Source: Sacculina carcini (Eukaryota; Arthropoda; Thecostraca; Sacculinidae). From it: 64,000 bases of DNA. The notes under the pieces were generated by a model. It made no database searches, was not told the DNA's origin, and was given only the letters and a program-made list of their open reading frames with translations. Every line of letters begins with the position of its first letter. The first letter of the stretch is position 1. Below are positions 32,461 to 43,663 of the stretch, piece after piece. Both the position numbers and the translations under genes were made by a program. Where the stretch lies: contig OU696578.1 of NCBI GenBank assembly GCA_916048095.2, positions 2,565,798-2,629,797 on the forward strand. The letters are read 5' to 3'.

Positions 32461-35400
32461 ATGGAAAAATATCTGAAACCAGATCGTCTGTCAGTTGAGC
32501 CAAACGCTCCTGATTCAACACAACAGTGGTTGCACTGGAAAAATACGCTGGACAATTTTCTTTATGCCATACAAGCCGACGAGACGAGCAAACTGCCGCT
32601 GCTTGTAAATCTGGTGAGTCCTGAAGTGTTCCGGTTCATAGCAGAGTGTAGCACATTCAAAGCGGCCATCGATGAGCTTCAGTCATTATATGTGAAACCG
32701 AAGAATGTTGTGTTTTCGAGGCATCAGTTGGCCGCGCGCAGACAGACGTCCAATGAAAGTGTGGACCAGTATATACAAACACTGAGAGAACTGGCCAAAG
32801 ACTGTGGATTCATCTCTGTTGACAGCAATACATATCGGAGCGAGTACATTCGAGACGCTTTTATCAGGGGATTGTCGTCAGACGAAATCAGACAGCGCCT
32901 GTTGGAAACGTCGGATCTAGATCTGGAGAAAGCAGTCAGTCTGGCTAGATCTCTTGAGTTGGCGAAAATCAACTGTGGTCAGCTTCAGTCGATGCCGCTT
33001 TCTGTCGCGGCGCTGCAGGAAGTCCGAGATAAGCGATCGAAACAGCAGTCTGCTGAGCAAGAGGAATTCAGTGAAGAAGTCGTTGCGGCCGCCCGAAGAG
33101 CCGATCGTGCGCCGCCGGATCGTAAAGTTCAGTCCTGCTGGTTCTGTGGAGGTGAGCGTCATAGTCGGCGATATTGTCCAGCCCGCAACGTAGTCTGTCG
33201 CCAATGCCAAACGACAGGACATTATGCCAAGATGTGTCGAGGACAAAAATCAACTGCGTCAGCGACAGTGCACAGTCTGGCAGCGACAAAATCTTCAGCA
33301 GCCGTGCCCAGTGATCTGAGGAAGTCTACTATGTATGTATGGTTGAATGAACATCATCAGCTGGATGCCTTAGTGGATACCGGGAGCTCTGTGAGTTACA
33401 TTTCTCAATCAGTTGTCTCAAGACTCAGAGTTAAAACAACACCATGCCAAGAAAGAGTGTCCATGGCGTCTATGTCGCTGACTTCAAAAATAGAAAGAAA
33501 ATGTGTAGTGAATCTACTTGTCCAAGGGAAAATGTACAACGATGTGGAACTATTGGTAATGCCTCAACTCTGTTCAGACATAATAATGGGGCACGATTTT
33601 TTGAGACGACATAAATCTACAGAAATCCAGTTCGGAGGAGATTTGCCACCACTAGTATGTGGTCTGTCAGCGGTGAAACTCTCGCAGGCGCCGCCCCTCT
33701 TCAATTTGGGAAATCACGTACGGCCAATTGCGACAAAATCTCGTCGGTACACCATGGAGGAAAGAGCTTTCATCAAGTCCGAGACTGACCGCTTGCTGAA
33801 AGAAGGGATTATAGAGCCGTCTGTATCGCCCTGGCGAGCTCAGGTAGTCGTCATCTGCAGTGACCAAGGAAAAAAGAGGATGGTGATCGACTACTCCCAA
33901 ACAGTGAATAAATTCACTCTACCCGACGCGTACCCTCTTCCAAACATTGAGGAGACTGTGGAAAACATCGCCCAGTATCGATTCTTCAGCATGATTGACT
34001 TAAAAAGTGCCTATCATCAGGTGCCGATTGCCGATAGTGATAAGTCTCTCACAGCCTTTCAGTCAGGAAATCAACTGTATCAGTTTCGACGAATTCCCTT
34101 CGGAGTTACCAATGGTGTGGCGTGCTTCCAAAGATTCATTGATGATTTCATTCGCGAACATGAGCTACGCGGCACTATTGCTTACTTGGATGATATCACA
34201 ATAGGTGGAGCCACTCGAGAAGAGCACGATGAAAACTATGAAAGATTCATAAAGGCGGCAGAAAAAGTTGGACTGACGTTCAATCATGACAAATGTCAAG
34301 TAGCTGTGAAAGAAATCAAAGTTCTTGGTTACCTCGTATCGGGTGGTTTTGTTCGACCAGACCCATCTAGACTGCAGTCGTTGAAGGATATGCCGTTACC
34401 GCGTAATCGAAAGACCTTGTTGCGAACTGTGGGATTATTCTCATACTACTCTAAATGGATTCCCTGTTTTGCTGAGAAAATAAAGCCACTGATAAATTCT
34501 GAGTTCCCGCTTAGTGAGTCAGCAGTTACGGCCTTTGAGAATCTCAAGGATGTGATAGCGGAGGCAGCGCTACAGGCCATCGAGCCCGGTGTTCCGTTTG
34601 TTGTAGAAACGGATGCATCCGATGGAGCAGTCGCTGCCACTCTCAGTCAAAACAACCGTCCTGTTGCCTTTTATTCTAGAACGTTATCAAAGTCAGAATA
34701 TCATTGGTCTTCGGTGGAGAAGGAGGCGCTGGCCATAGTCGAAGCCGTGAAGCGATGGCGGCATTATCTTTGTGGCAGAAGATTTTCACTCGTCACAGAT
34801 CAGCAGGCGGTATCTTTTATGTTCAACCAGACGCAGCATTCTAGGATCAAGAATCTTAAGATTCTCCGTTGGCGACTTGAGCTCTCAAACTTCGGCTATG
34901 ACATCGTGTATCGCCCGGGACGGGATAACGCTTCTGCAGACGCGCTTTCTCGTAAGTACTGTTCTGCTATCACTCAGTCTGATCTGGGAAAAATTCACAC
35001 TGATCTTTGCCACCCTGGAATAACTAGAATGTATCATTTTCTCAGAGTAAAAAATATTGCGTGTTCGATTGAGGATGTAAAAGCAGTGATTCGTTCATGT
35101 CCTGTGTGTGCTCGTTGCAAGCCGAGGTTTCATAGACCGGTTTCACAGTATCATTTAATCAAAGCTACGCAGCCCTTTGAAAGATTAAGCCTCGATTTCA
35201 AAGGTCCATTGACCTCTGCTAATAGGAATAGGTTCTTTTTAACAATAGTTGACGAGTTCTCTCGTTTTCCATTTATTTATCCATGTGCCGATACTAGTGC
35301 GAAAACTGTCATTGCTTGTTTGGGCCATCTATTTTCGATTTTCGGATTACCCGCATTCATTCATTCCGATAGGGGATCAGCATTCATGTCCAGTGAATTA

Positions 35401-36051
35401 AAAGATTTCCTATCATCGCGTGGGGTGGCTACTAGCCGTTCTACAGCTTTTCATCCGCAAGGGAATGGACAATGCGAAAAGTACAACGATACGATTTGGA
35501 AAAGTCTTGTGTTGGCCACTCAATCTAAGGGGTTGGACATTAGCAACTGGCAAGATGTTATGTGCGATGCTCTTCATTCTATTCGGTCCTTATTGTGCGT
35601 GTCAACAAATTGTACACCTCACGAGAGAATGTTTTCGTTTACACGTAGATCTAGTGTGGGCCCATCTATTCCATCGTGGCTAACTGAAGCTAAACGTGTG
35701 TACTTGAAAAATCACAATAAGCATTCGAAGTATGATGAGTCTGTGGATCAGCTTGAGCTACTGGAAGCAAATGACAAATATGCTTATGTGAGGTTCAAAG
35801 GAGGTCGAGAAACAACTGTGTCCACTAGAGATCTCGCTCCATGTCCGGAAGATCAGCCCAATCTTGAGAGATTGGCAGGTGATAACAGTAGTCAGGTGGG
35901 TGAACTCAATGAGCCCACTCAGCAAACAAATGTCGAAACTCCTCCATGCGAGGTACAGTGTGAAGTCGCTGACCCAGCTCCATCTCCAGTAGTTCAGCTG
36001 AGACGGTCGAGTCGAGTTAGGAGACCACCAGCTCGTTATCGCGATGAATGA
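32461..36051 (+). CDS. gag-pol: Gag-pol polyprotein of a Ty3/gypsy element
   Basis: 1,196 codons plus stop with no interruption from ATG 32461. Domains in order: capsid-like Gag (1-200); two zinc knuckles near 226-262 (CWFCGGERHSRRYC, CRQCQTTGHYAKMC); protease VDTGSS at 305-310; RT with DLKSAYHQVP and YLDD at 575-578; RNase H (ETDASDGAVA, WSSVEKEALAIVEAV); integrase HHCC zinc region (HTDLCHPG ... CPVCARC); catalytic D, D, E (SLDFKGPL; HSDRGSAF with D970; NGQCEKYN). The C-terminus ends in Arg/Pro-rich SSRVRRPPARYRDE with no chromodomain seen. It packages RNA, copies it and integrates the DNA. All catalytic residues look intact. An upstream in-frame GTG (32458) is not preferred. Confidence 0.95.
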   Translation: MEKYLKPDRLSVEPNAPDSTQQWLHWKNTLDNFLYAIQADETSKLPLLVNLVSPEVFRFIAECSTFKAAIDELQSLYVKPKNVVFSRHQLAARRQTSNESVDQYIQTLRELAKDCGFISVDSNTYRSEYIRDAFIRGLSSDEIRQRLLETSDLDLEKAVSLARSLELAKINCGQLQSMPLSVAALQEVRDKRSKQQSAEQEEFSEEVVAAARRADRAPPDRKVQSCWFCGGERHSRRYCPARNVVCRQCQTTGHYAKMCRGQKSTASATVHSLAATKSSAAVPSDLRKSTMYVWLNEHHQLDALVDTGSSVSYISQSVVSRLRVKTTPCQERVSMASMSLTSKIERKCVVNLLVQGKMYNDVELLVMPQLCSDIIMGHDFLRRHKSTEIQFGGDLPPLVCGLSAVKLSQAPPLFNLGNHVRPIATKSRRYTMEERAFIKSETDRLLKEGIIEPSVSPWRAQVVVICSDQGKKRMVIDYSQTVNKFTLPDAYPLPNIEETVENIAQYRFFSMIDLKSAYHQVPIADSDKSLTAFQSGNQLYQFRRIPFGVTNGVACFQRFIDDFIREHELRGTIAYLDDITIGGATREEHDENYERFIKAAEKVGLTFNHDKCQVAVKEIKVLGYLVSGGFVRPDPSRLQSLKDMPLPRNRKTLLRTVGLFSYYSKWIPCFAEKIKPLINSEFPLSESAVTAFENLKDVIAEAALQAIEPGVPFVVETDASDGAVAATLSQNNRPVAFYSRTLSKSEYHWSSVEKEALAIVEAVKRWRHYLCGRRFSLVTDQQAVSFMFNQTQHSRIKNLKILRWRLELSNFGYDIVYRPGRDNASADALSRKYCSAITQSDLGKIHTDLCHPGITRMYHFLRVKNIACSIEDVKAVIRSCPVCARCKPRFHRPVSQYHLIKATQPFERLSLDFKGPLTSANRNRFFLTIVDEFSRFPFIYPCADTSAKTVIACLGHLFSIFGLPAFIHSDRGSAFMSSELKDFLSSRGVATSRSTAFHPQGNGQCEKYNDTIWKSLVLATQSKGLDISNWQDVMCDALHSIRSLLCVSTNCTPHERMFSFTRRSSVGPSIPSWLTEAKRVYLKNHNKHSKYDESVDQLELLEANDKYAYVRFKGGRETTVSTRDLAPCPEDQPNLERLAGDNSSQVGELNEPTQQTNVETPPCEVQCEVADPAPSPVVQLRRSSRVRRPPARYRDE

Positions 36052-36100
36052 ATGAATGAATGTTTTTTTGTGCTGCTATATTGAAATTGGATGGGGAGAT

Positions 36101-36296
36101 TGTGGTATATTTCATTTGTATTGGTTGAGCAATAGTGTGGTATAGTTGCGCTCGTGTGACTATTGAACTGTTACGTTTCCGCTTGTGTGATGTTGTGGAG
36201 TTGTTCTTTGTGTAGTTAAGCGTCAATATATTCATTCTAGTATTCCTTGTATCATTCTAATAATAATCACTCGATCATTCTAATCTTGATACGTTT
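36101..36296 (+). repeat. 3' LTR of the gypsy element
   Basis: 196 bp, partner of 32233-32428. It holds the same GTTCTTTGTGTAGTTAA block. Confidence 0.9.
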
Positions 36297-36303
36297 CACT
36301 ACC

Positions 36304-36780
36304 GTACATATATAGATGGTTTCATGTCCGGATGGTTTTTAAAGCATTCTTCTTCTAGGTGACCCATGTAGAAATTTGCAAAAGTAACTCCAAGGGGTGA
36401 GCCCATAGCTACTCCGTCACATTGTACGTACATGTCACCGTCAGGTGAGAGGAACGGTGATTCTTTGGTACACACACTTAATAACCTACGAAGATGATGC
36501 TCAGGAATGTCCAGTACTGCAGCATGTTTATGATATATATAATCACAAATGATATTAATTATTGATATTGATTAAAGTCAATTGCAATTTCGCATTTTGC
36601 AATCTTTTTCCTGGTGGATTCTAAATCTCTTGCCAGTTTCTGGTCGCTTTGATTCAAACGCTTCAAAAGTGTTCCTATATTCTGTAACGTTTCGGAGTTT
36701 GCTGATTCCATCATCAGACAATTCATAAAAGCACAATACACATGATATACAATACACAACGAATATATACGATTGTTCAA
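36304..36780 (-). pseudogene. Penelope-like element fragment, N-terminus fused to RT motifs
   Basis: Minus strand: MESANSETL ... LARDLESTRKKIAKC (36720-36590), then AT-rich DNA, then DYIYHKHAAV ... CTKESPF and GVAMGSPLG. The middle of the RT is deleted. 36304-36690 duplicates 31835-32224 on the other side of the gypsy, sharing the same deletion, so the deletion predates the duplication. Confidence 0.75.
36688..36720 (-). ncRNA. Hammerhead-like core, minus strand
   Basis: On the minus strand CTGATGA, then TGGA...TCC, then GAAAC. The CUGAUGA and GAAA boxes are exact. The stem is short (GGA/UCC) with one unpaired base after the first box. It coincides with the start of the Penelope leader ORF, as in the plus-strand copies. 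Confidence 0.4.
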
Positions 36781-37060
36781 AATGTGGGCGAATATTTAAA
36801 TACAATGACTATAGTCGCGCCTAGGTGCTAGCGACCAGGGATCACGCCAAGGTGCTATCATCAAGCGGATGTGCGGGCGTCTGACTGTCGCAGGGGCGAG
36901 TCGAGTTTCGCTCAGATGGGGGGGCTGGCTGAGCTGGAAGTACACCATGTTAACTTCCTGCTGAATGTTTATTGATGGCCGCAGCTGTTTATTGATGGCC
37001 TCAGCTCAGCAAGCAGGCGCAGTTTATGCGTCGTTTTAATTCGCCAGCACCTCAGTACCG
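36781..37060 (-). other. Penelope upstream/leader region, no gene
   Basis: GC-mixed DNA upstream (minus strand) of the leader ORF. A short direct repeat TGTTTATTGATGGCC occurs twice at 36965-37000. It may be promoter or pLTR sequence. Confidence 0.4.
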
Positions 37061-37069
37061 CGAACAATA

Positions 37070-37640
37070 TCCTCACGTGTCAGTTTTTGTTTGATCCGAT
37101 CTAAAATGATTTTTGATGGCGCCGTTGCTCAGGTGGCAAGTCAGCCGCCGCGACAGCGTCGTCGTCGTCATACCAATATATCTTTGAGGTCCACACTCCT
37201 CAACATTGCATGTGAGTTGGTAAACGGCGTGATGCTGCTGCAGCTGCGCAGGCTTGTCGCATTCTGGTTTGTTACGGAGAACCAAGTTTGCCGTCTTCTG
37301 TGTTTTGCAATAAATACTCAATTTCACAACAGTGTTTTCTTCAGTGGCCTTCACGTTATTCTCGACAATGTTTTTCATCACACGTTAATCCACTCTGTGC
37401 GTGGTCGAAAATACGTTTTTGTAATAGAGCTCAATGCTTTTTGTGTCTGGGCGATTCGATATATATTTTTGGAAAAAATTATTCAGCGTTTCTGCGATGA
37501 CGTCTGATATCTCTGTGTTGCAATAACCATTATTTACCAAGACTTACGTAACTCGCTCCAGTTCACTGTGAGTTGATTGCCACGTTGAACAGTGTGTCAG
37601 AGCACGACTGTTCGTTGATTTATGTGTGTATGTATATTTA
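37070..37640 (-). pseudogene. Second Penelope-like element, GIY-YIG region
   Basis: On the minus strand SRALTHCSTWQS (about 37605) is followed by a linker with stops and then 37381-37073 encoding KLSIYCKTQKT ... AVYQLTCNVEECGPQRYIGMTTTTLSRRLTCHL, the GIY-YIG nuclease core. It is clearly a different family from the copy at 30.8-32.0 kb. Stops and shifts make it a relic. A hairpin (GTTGATTTATGTGTGTAT and its inverse) lies at 37612-37663. Confidence 0.8.
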
Positions 37641-37671
37641 TATATATACACATAAATCAACAAACACGATG

Positions 37672-38369
37672 TCGAGCACTTGATATCTTCCAGACTGTCC
37701 AAGTACCTGGAGAGCAGCAATCTGCTGTCGGAAAACCAATTTGTATACCGCAAAAAACTCAGCACGACTGACGCTCTGCTTACTATCACGGATGAGTTCC
37801 AGCAAGTGCTAGACAAAGGCAGTGAAGCCTGGATTTTGCAGTTGGATTTCTCGGCAGCATTTGACCGTGTGAGCCACCAGGGCTAGTTGCAAAAACTGAG
37901 AAACATTGGAGTCGGCGGACGTTTGCTAAGTGTTTTGCATCAATTTCTCTCCAATCGCGTACAACGTGTTGCCATCGATGAAGCATACAGTGGCTGGCAG
38001 AGCATTGTGTCCGGTGTCCCGCAGGGAAGTGTGTTGGGTCCTATTTTGTTCAGCATTTACTCCGCTGACCTGTACACAACCACACGCAACCCTGTATATG
38101 GATATGCTGATGATATCACCTTGATGGCTGTAATTTCATCTCCTTCGGACAGACCACAGGTGCGTCAAACGGTCAACGACGATCTCAGCAGCGTCCTGAA
38201 GTGGTGTGAGAGGTAGAATATGAAGCTGAACACTTCGAAATCTAAATGCTTGTTGGTTTCTAGGTCACGTACCGTTCAGCCTTCACATGGAGCTATCCTC
38301 ATAAATGACGCCCAACTCAGCGTGTGTGATGAGCTCAAAATATTGGGAGTACATGTAGACTCAAAGCAC
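37672..38369 (+). pseudogene. CR1/Jockey-like RT fragment
   Basis: This plus-strand copy of the central RT of the element at 57.7-59.3 kb carries LQLDFSAAFDRVSHQG, VPQGSVLGPILF and YGYADDITLM. Both ends are truncated. TAG stops at about 37884 and 38214 interrupt it. The right edge dissolves into a hairpin of its own sequence (see findings). Confidence 0.88.
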
Positions 38370-38429
38370 GATGCACGATGCTTTGAGTCTACATGTCTTG
38401 AGTCTACATCTTTTGAGTCTACATCATTT

Positions 38430-40321
38430 GTAGTCTTGTATGTAGTCAGTTTACACGTTTATGTATCATTTGTGGGTATAAATTATAACTTATCTTGTAG
38501 AACACAAAATTATCTACAGAGTAGTATATTCCTGTGTAATCGCAAGTGCGTCAATTGTGATTGGACTTCAGTGAAATTAAATCAGTGTATATTCATGTGT
38601 AATCGCAAGTGCGCATAATAGCTGTCAAATTGGCAACATGACATTTTGACTTTACACCGCCGTAACTTCCTTCAGATACCCTTTGGAAAATTACAAATTA
38701 TACCGTATTGTAGAAAACAAGATTTCTAGCACGATGGTATAATTTATTTTCATGTATAACAAATAGTTACTGGGAAATAGTAGAAAAATAAATTAATTTT
38801 AGTCGCCCGGTGTTCAAGTGTAATTTTGGATGTATTTGAGAATTTTGCCAATTTTACACGTTTTTTGTATCATTTGTGGGTATAAATTATAGCTTATCTT
38901 GTAGAACACAAAATTATCTACACAGTAGTATATTCCTGTGTAATCGCAAGTGCGCATAATAGCTGTCAAATTGGCAACATGACATTTTGAATTTACATCG
39001 CCGTAACTTCCTTTAGATACACTTTGGAAAATTAAAAATTATACCGTATTGTAGAAAACAAAGTTTCTAGCACGATGGTATAATTTATTTTTATGTATAA
39101 CTAATAGTTACTGATAAATAGTAGAAAAATGAATTAATTTTAGTCGCCCGTTGTTCAAGTGTAATTTTGGATGTATTTGCGAATTTTGCCAATTTTACTC
39201 GTTTTTTGTATCATTTGTGGGTATAAATTATAACTTATCTTGTAGAACACAAAATTATCTACACAGTAGTATATTCCTGTGTAATCGCAAGTGCGCATAA
39301 TAGCTGTCAAATTGGCAATATGTCCTTTTGACTTTACACCGCCGTAACTTCCTTTAGATACACTTTGGAAAATAAACAATTATACCGTATTGTAGAAAAC
39401 AAAATTTCTAGCACGATGGTATAATTTATTGTAATGTGTGACAAATAGTTCCTGAAAAATGTGTAGAAAAATGAATTAATTTTAATCACCCGGTGTTCAA
39501 GTGTAATTTTGGATGTATTTGAGAATTTTGCCAATTGTACACGTTTTTTGTATCATTTGTGGGTATAGATTATAACTTTTCTTGTAGAACACAAAATTAT
39601 CTACACAATAGTATAATTTTTATAGCTGTACCATTGCTGGTTTATGAGGAATAGATAGCGGAATATTGACCAAAATATTCACGTTTTTTGTGCTAATTTT
39701 GCCTTTTTGCTTTTTTGTCATTTACACTTCACACCGCCGTAACTTTTGTTTAATACACTTTCGAAAATTAAAAATTATGCCCTGATGTAGCAAACAAAAT
39801 TCCCAGCATGATGGTATTATTTATTTAGATGTGTGATTATTAGTTTTTGACAAATAGAGAAAAAAGTATAGAAAATCGGACGCGTGGAGTTTAAATCAAA
39901 TTTTGAATGTAGTTTGATTGTTTTCCATTTTACTTGTTTTATATTCAATTTTTGGGTATAAATTATAATTCGTTGAGTAGAAAAAAAATTTTTCTACACA
40001 GTGGTATAGTTTTTATAGTTGTACTATTGCTGGTTTAGGAGGAGTAGTCTTCAGAAAATTGACCAAAATTTTCGCATTTTTCAGGGTTCATTTTGTCTTT
40101 TCACCGCTATAACTTTTTTGATTTCATTTTTGAAATTTAAAATTAATCTAAAGTGTAGACAAGAAAATTTCCAACGTGATGGTATAAATTGTTAGCGGGT
40201 AGGCTAAGTGCTGGCGGAATAATAGCTGATAGAAAATGGACCAAGGAGGGTCGAACACACACACAGACACACACACAGACACACACACAGACACACAGAG
40301 GATCTCTTTTATATATATAGA
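38430..40321 (+). repeat. T repeat array with terminal tail, copy 2
   Basis: Units of about 342 bp start at about 38596, 38938 and 39282 (GTGTAATCGCAAGTGCGC), followed by the same diverged terminal units as at 15.6-16.3 kb, a CA/GA run (40255-40296) and TTTTATATATATAGAT ending at 40321. It is non-coding. Confidence 0.8.
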
Positions 40322-40530
40322 TATACGACTCATACATGCTGAAACCATTACTCAGGTAATTGTGCGAGTAATTGGTTAGGAAATTGTGTGAGTGGCTGGT
40401 TAGGTAATTTTGCAGGTAATTTTTACCTAAAAATACCCCCTTACACAAAAATACCCAATTACTCCAAAAATACCCACCCAACCCAACGTTGAAGACCTCA
40501 TTCAGCAAAGTTCATTTCGACCTCTCTAGA
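40322..40530. other. Spacer, no gene
   Basis: A low-complexity stretch rich in GGTAATTTTG and AATACCC words. Nothing is recognised. Confidence 0.5.
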
Positions 40531-41435
40531 TAAGCCATGAACAAATCAACTGCGCTAATCACAATGTTTTCGCTCAATTATTTACAGCAGCCATTTGGTG
40601 ATGCAATTGTTACTGAAACTTTGCCGATGAAAACTTGTGTTTGAGCAAAAACATTTTCGAGCACGACCTTGGTTGTTTTTTATATTTATTTTTATATTAA
40701 TTAACGTGTGTATATACCTTTTTGAGCACCAGAAACGAAACCGATTTGAAACCTCATTATTCCATGTGTGCCCTAAAGTGACTACAACAAAAAACAGCTG
40801 ACATATAATATATTCATGTAAAATAGGTGTTTCTGTATATTTATAAATGTGCTGTTTTTTACACTACGCTACAAAATTTTCTATTTTTAGACGCGGTGGC
40901 TTGGAAATACCTGGAAAAAACATCAAAACAACTGTGTGTGGAAGTCATGTGCTTGGCACGTGAATTTTGCAAACTGCAGCTGCACACATGTGCTAATCAC
41001 ATGACTTCCACACACAGTTGTTTTGATGTTTTTTCCAAGTATTTCCAAGCCACCACGTCTAAAAATAGAACCTTTTGTGGCGTAGTGTAAAAACACAGCA
41101 CATTTATATATACAGAAAACACCTATTTTACATGAGTATATTATATGTCAGCTGTTTTTTGTTGAAGTCACTTTAGGGCACACATGGAATAATGAAGTTT
41201 CAAATTGGTTTCGTTTCTGTTGCTCAAAAAGGTATATACACACGTTAATTAATACAAAAATAAATATAAAAAACAACCAAGGTCGTGCTCGAAAATGTTT
41301 TTGCTCAAACACAAGTTTTCATCGGCAAAGTTTCAGTAACAATTGCATCACCAAATGGCTGCTGTAAATAATTGAGCAATTGTGCATTGTGCAATTAAAC
41401 ATTGTGATTAGCGCAGTTGATTTGTTCATGGCTTA
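40531..41435. mobile_element. Complete foldback element (long inverted repeats)
   Basis: 905 bp with ends TAAGCCATGAACAAATC and GATTTGTTCATGGCTTA. Inverted arms reach nearly to the centre (about 40975) with AGTCATGTGCTTGGCAC close to the loop. The arms carry small indels, such as an extra GCAATTGTGCATTGTGC near 41385. No transposase is present. The truncated sister is at 7559-8142. The target duplication is not evident, so superfamily assignment is open. Confidence 0.88.
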
Positions 41436-41884
41436 AAAAACAAAAAGCTTATCCAATAGAAAAATATAAATTTGTAAATTCTTGTTTTAATTATCAACGA
41501 AGTTTTTTTCCTCAACACTGCTCAAGCTCACACCCATCCTTCGTGTGTAGTAATTCAGAAGTGTAACACTATCAAAACAATGAAACCTTCTGTCATCTCT
41601 ATAATTCCAGATTTATGCGTCCGCTAAAACAGCATATTCATATAGTTGGCATTGCATGATATGACAACCCATATCCTTATGCAACTTGAGTAGTTAACTT
41701 TTTTCCCAGTAGTATTTTACCCGGCAGTCGGGCGAAACAATTCATGTGTAAATATTGAGGACAATAAAGCCTTTCTATTCAGTATAGTGTAGCATTAATT
41801 AAACTGTACCCAATAAAACCACACCATCTATGCTTGGAGCTAATATGATGCATTATTAATTGTGATTGGGCTTCAGTGAAATTT
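41436..41884 (+). repeat. Head segment, copy 3
   Basis: Starts AAAAAGCTTATCCAATAG after the foldback, with a dyad variant at 41717. It is cut at GTGAAATTTA, where the degenerate gypsy begins. Confidence 0.75.
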
Positions 41885-43663
41885 AAGGGTAGCGATGTCA
41901 ATTGATACTGACTCCCTTGGCTCTGAGGCATCGTAATCAGGTGAACACATCGTGACTCTGGGTTCATGGGATCGTTTGCTGGCTGCGCACACTTTGCATC
42001 TTCTGCAGACCATCTCCACTGTAGAGTCCATTCCTATCCAATAGTAGTTCGGTCGAATAAGGGACAGAGTCTTCTGCTTGCCAAAATGACCACGTTTGTG
42101 ATGTTCTTCGACGATTGGTGTGTGCAATCGATCAGCCACTACAACTCTTCCACTCTTCATTAATATGTCGCTGCACAATGCTAGCTTACTGCAGCGACGG
42201 TACCTTCCCTCCTTCACCGCTCCATTTGCTGCCAGCTGTTGCTTAGCGAACGCTATCGCTGGGTCATCGTTCTGTGCCTCCGCTAACATGTCCAGGTCAA
42301 CCTGCCGAACATAGTATACATGCCGATCGACACACTCATCTTCATCTTTAATTTGCCGATCGACCCGGGACGGTATGCGACTGAGGCAGTCGGCAACCTG
42401 GTTGCTGGATCCTTTACGGTATATCACCTCGTAGTTGTGAAACGCTTCTAACTCAACCAGCCATCGGGCGAATTTTCCCCTGGGATCCTTCCGGCGCCGA
42501 ATCTAAACCAGCGGGTTGTGATCGGTAACAAAATACACCTTTTTTGCTGCCTGGTAGACCCACCACTTCCTCATCGCCGCGACTAGTGCCCAAGCCTCAA
42601 GTTCGCCTGCTGCATAATTCCTCTGTTCTGTCGACAAGCCTGACGAATAAAATGATATTGGCTGCAGATTCCCGCCTGAGTCCAGTTGGGCGAGCATTCC
42701 GCCAACTCCGTCGGCACTGGCGTCCATGCACACATAGAACGGTTTTGTTCCAGGATGGATATCGGAGCGTAGGAGCTGAAGCGATGGCTTGTTTCAGTTG
42801 CACGAAACTGTTCTGACATTCGCGGTCCCATTCCCATTTCACTCCCTTTCTGGTCAACTTGTATAGTGGTGCACAAATAGCGGCCATGTTTTCAGTGAAA
42901 TGTCTGTAAAAGTTGGCAAATCCGAAAAATCGTCTGAGTTATTTTACTCCTCTAGGAGCAACCCATGTGCGCAACAATTCAACATGCGCGTTGAGCGGAC
43001 GACAGCCCTCTGGTGTGAGGGTATGCCCCACAAACTCAACCCGTTAATAACCAAAACGGCATTTGTCGGCTCTGAGTTGAAGGTTAGCCTTGCGATACGC
43101 AGATAAAGTCTTTTCTAAGGTGGCGATGTGATCATCGATGCTTTTCGAATACACGCATGTGTCATCCACGTAAGCTGCCACGTTTTCGAGTCCCTGGAGC
43201 GCCTGGTCTACCGCTATCTGATAAGTGCTTTTGCTGTTGCACAAACCAAACGCCATTACATTCATTTCGTATTGGCCACAGGGAGTGACAAACGCTGTCT
43301 TTTCCTTATACCCCTCGTTGACGGGAATACTCCAATACGCGCTTGCTCCGTCCAAAAATTAGAAATATTGACTTCCATCCATGTTGTCAATTATACGTCG
43401 CCAGTCTGCAGCGGGATACGCGTCTTTTTTAGTGTGAGCATTCAACGCCCTGTAATCCACAACAAAGCGGTAGGATCCGTCCTTTTTGCGTACTAAAATT
43501 ACTCGACTTCCCCACGGTGACTTAGATGGTCTGCAGATGCCATTTTCAACCATCTGCTTGATTTGCCTATTCACTTCTGCCTCCACTTGTGGGTTCAACC
43601 GATAAGGCTGGTGTTTCACTGGCGCTGCCCCTGCAGTGTCTATTACATGAATGGCCTTGTCCG
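41885..43663 (-). pseudogene. pol: RT-RNase H-integrase remains of the degenerate gypsy
   Basis: Pieces include RT (VVDYRALNAHTKKDAYPAAD, DGASAYWSIPV, AAYVDDTCVYS), RNase H (VCMDASADGVGGMLAQLD, AGELEAWALVAAMRKW) and connection with integrase zinc region (HHKRGHFGKQKTL ... CRRCKVC). Stops at about 43356 and 42500 and a phase change between 42887 and 42733 break it. The text ends at SIDIATL, just past the first catalytic Asp of integrase. Confidence 0.85.

Larger units (their letters stand above)
32233..36296 (+). mobile_element. Ty3/gypsy retrotransposon with intact ORF
   Basis: LTRs of 196 bp (32233-32428 and 36101-36296) flank a single gag-pol ORF. A polypurine tract (GGATGGGGAGAT) lies just before the 3' LTR. 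The LTRs differ at only about three sites. The flanks are Penelope DNA on both sides but are duplicated (31835-32224 resembles 36304-36690), and I could not find a simple target duplication. The intact ORF and similar LTRs suggest recent activity. Confidence 0.92.
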
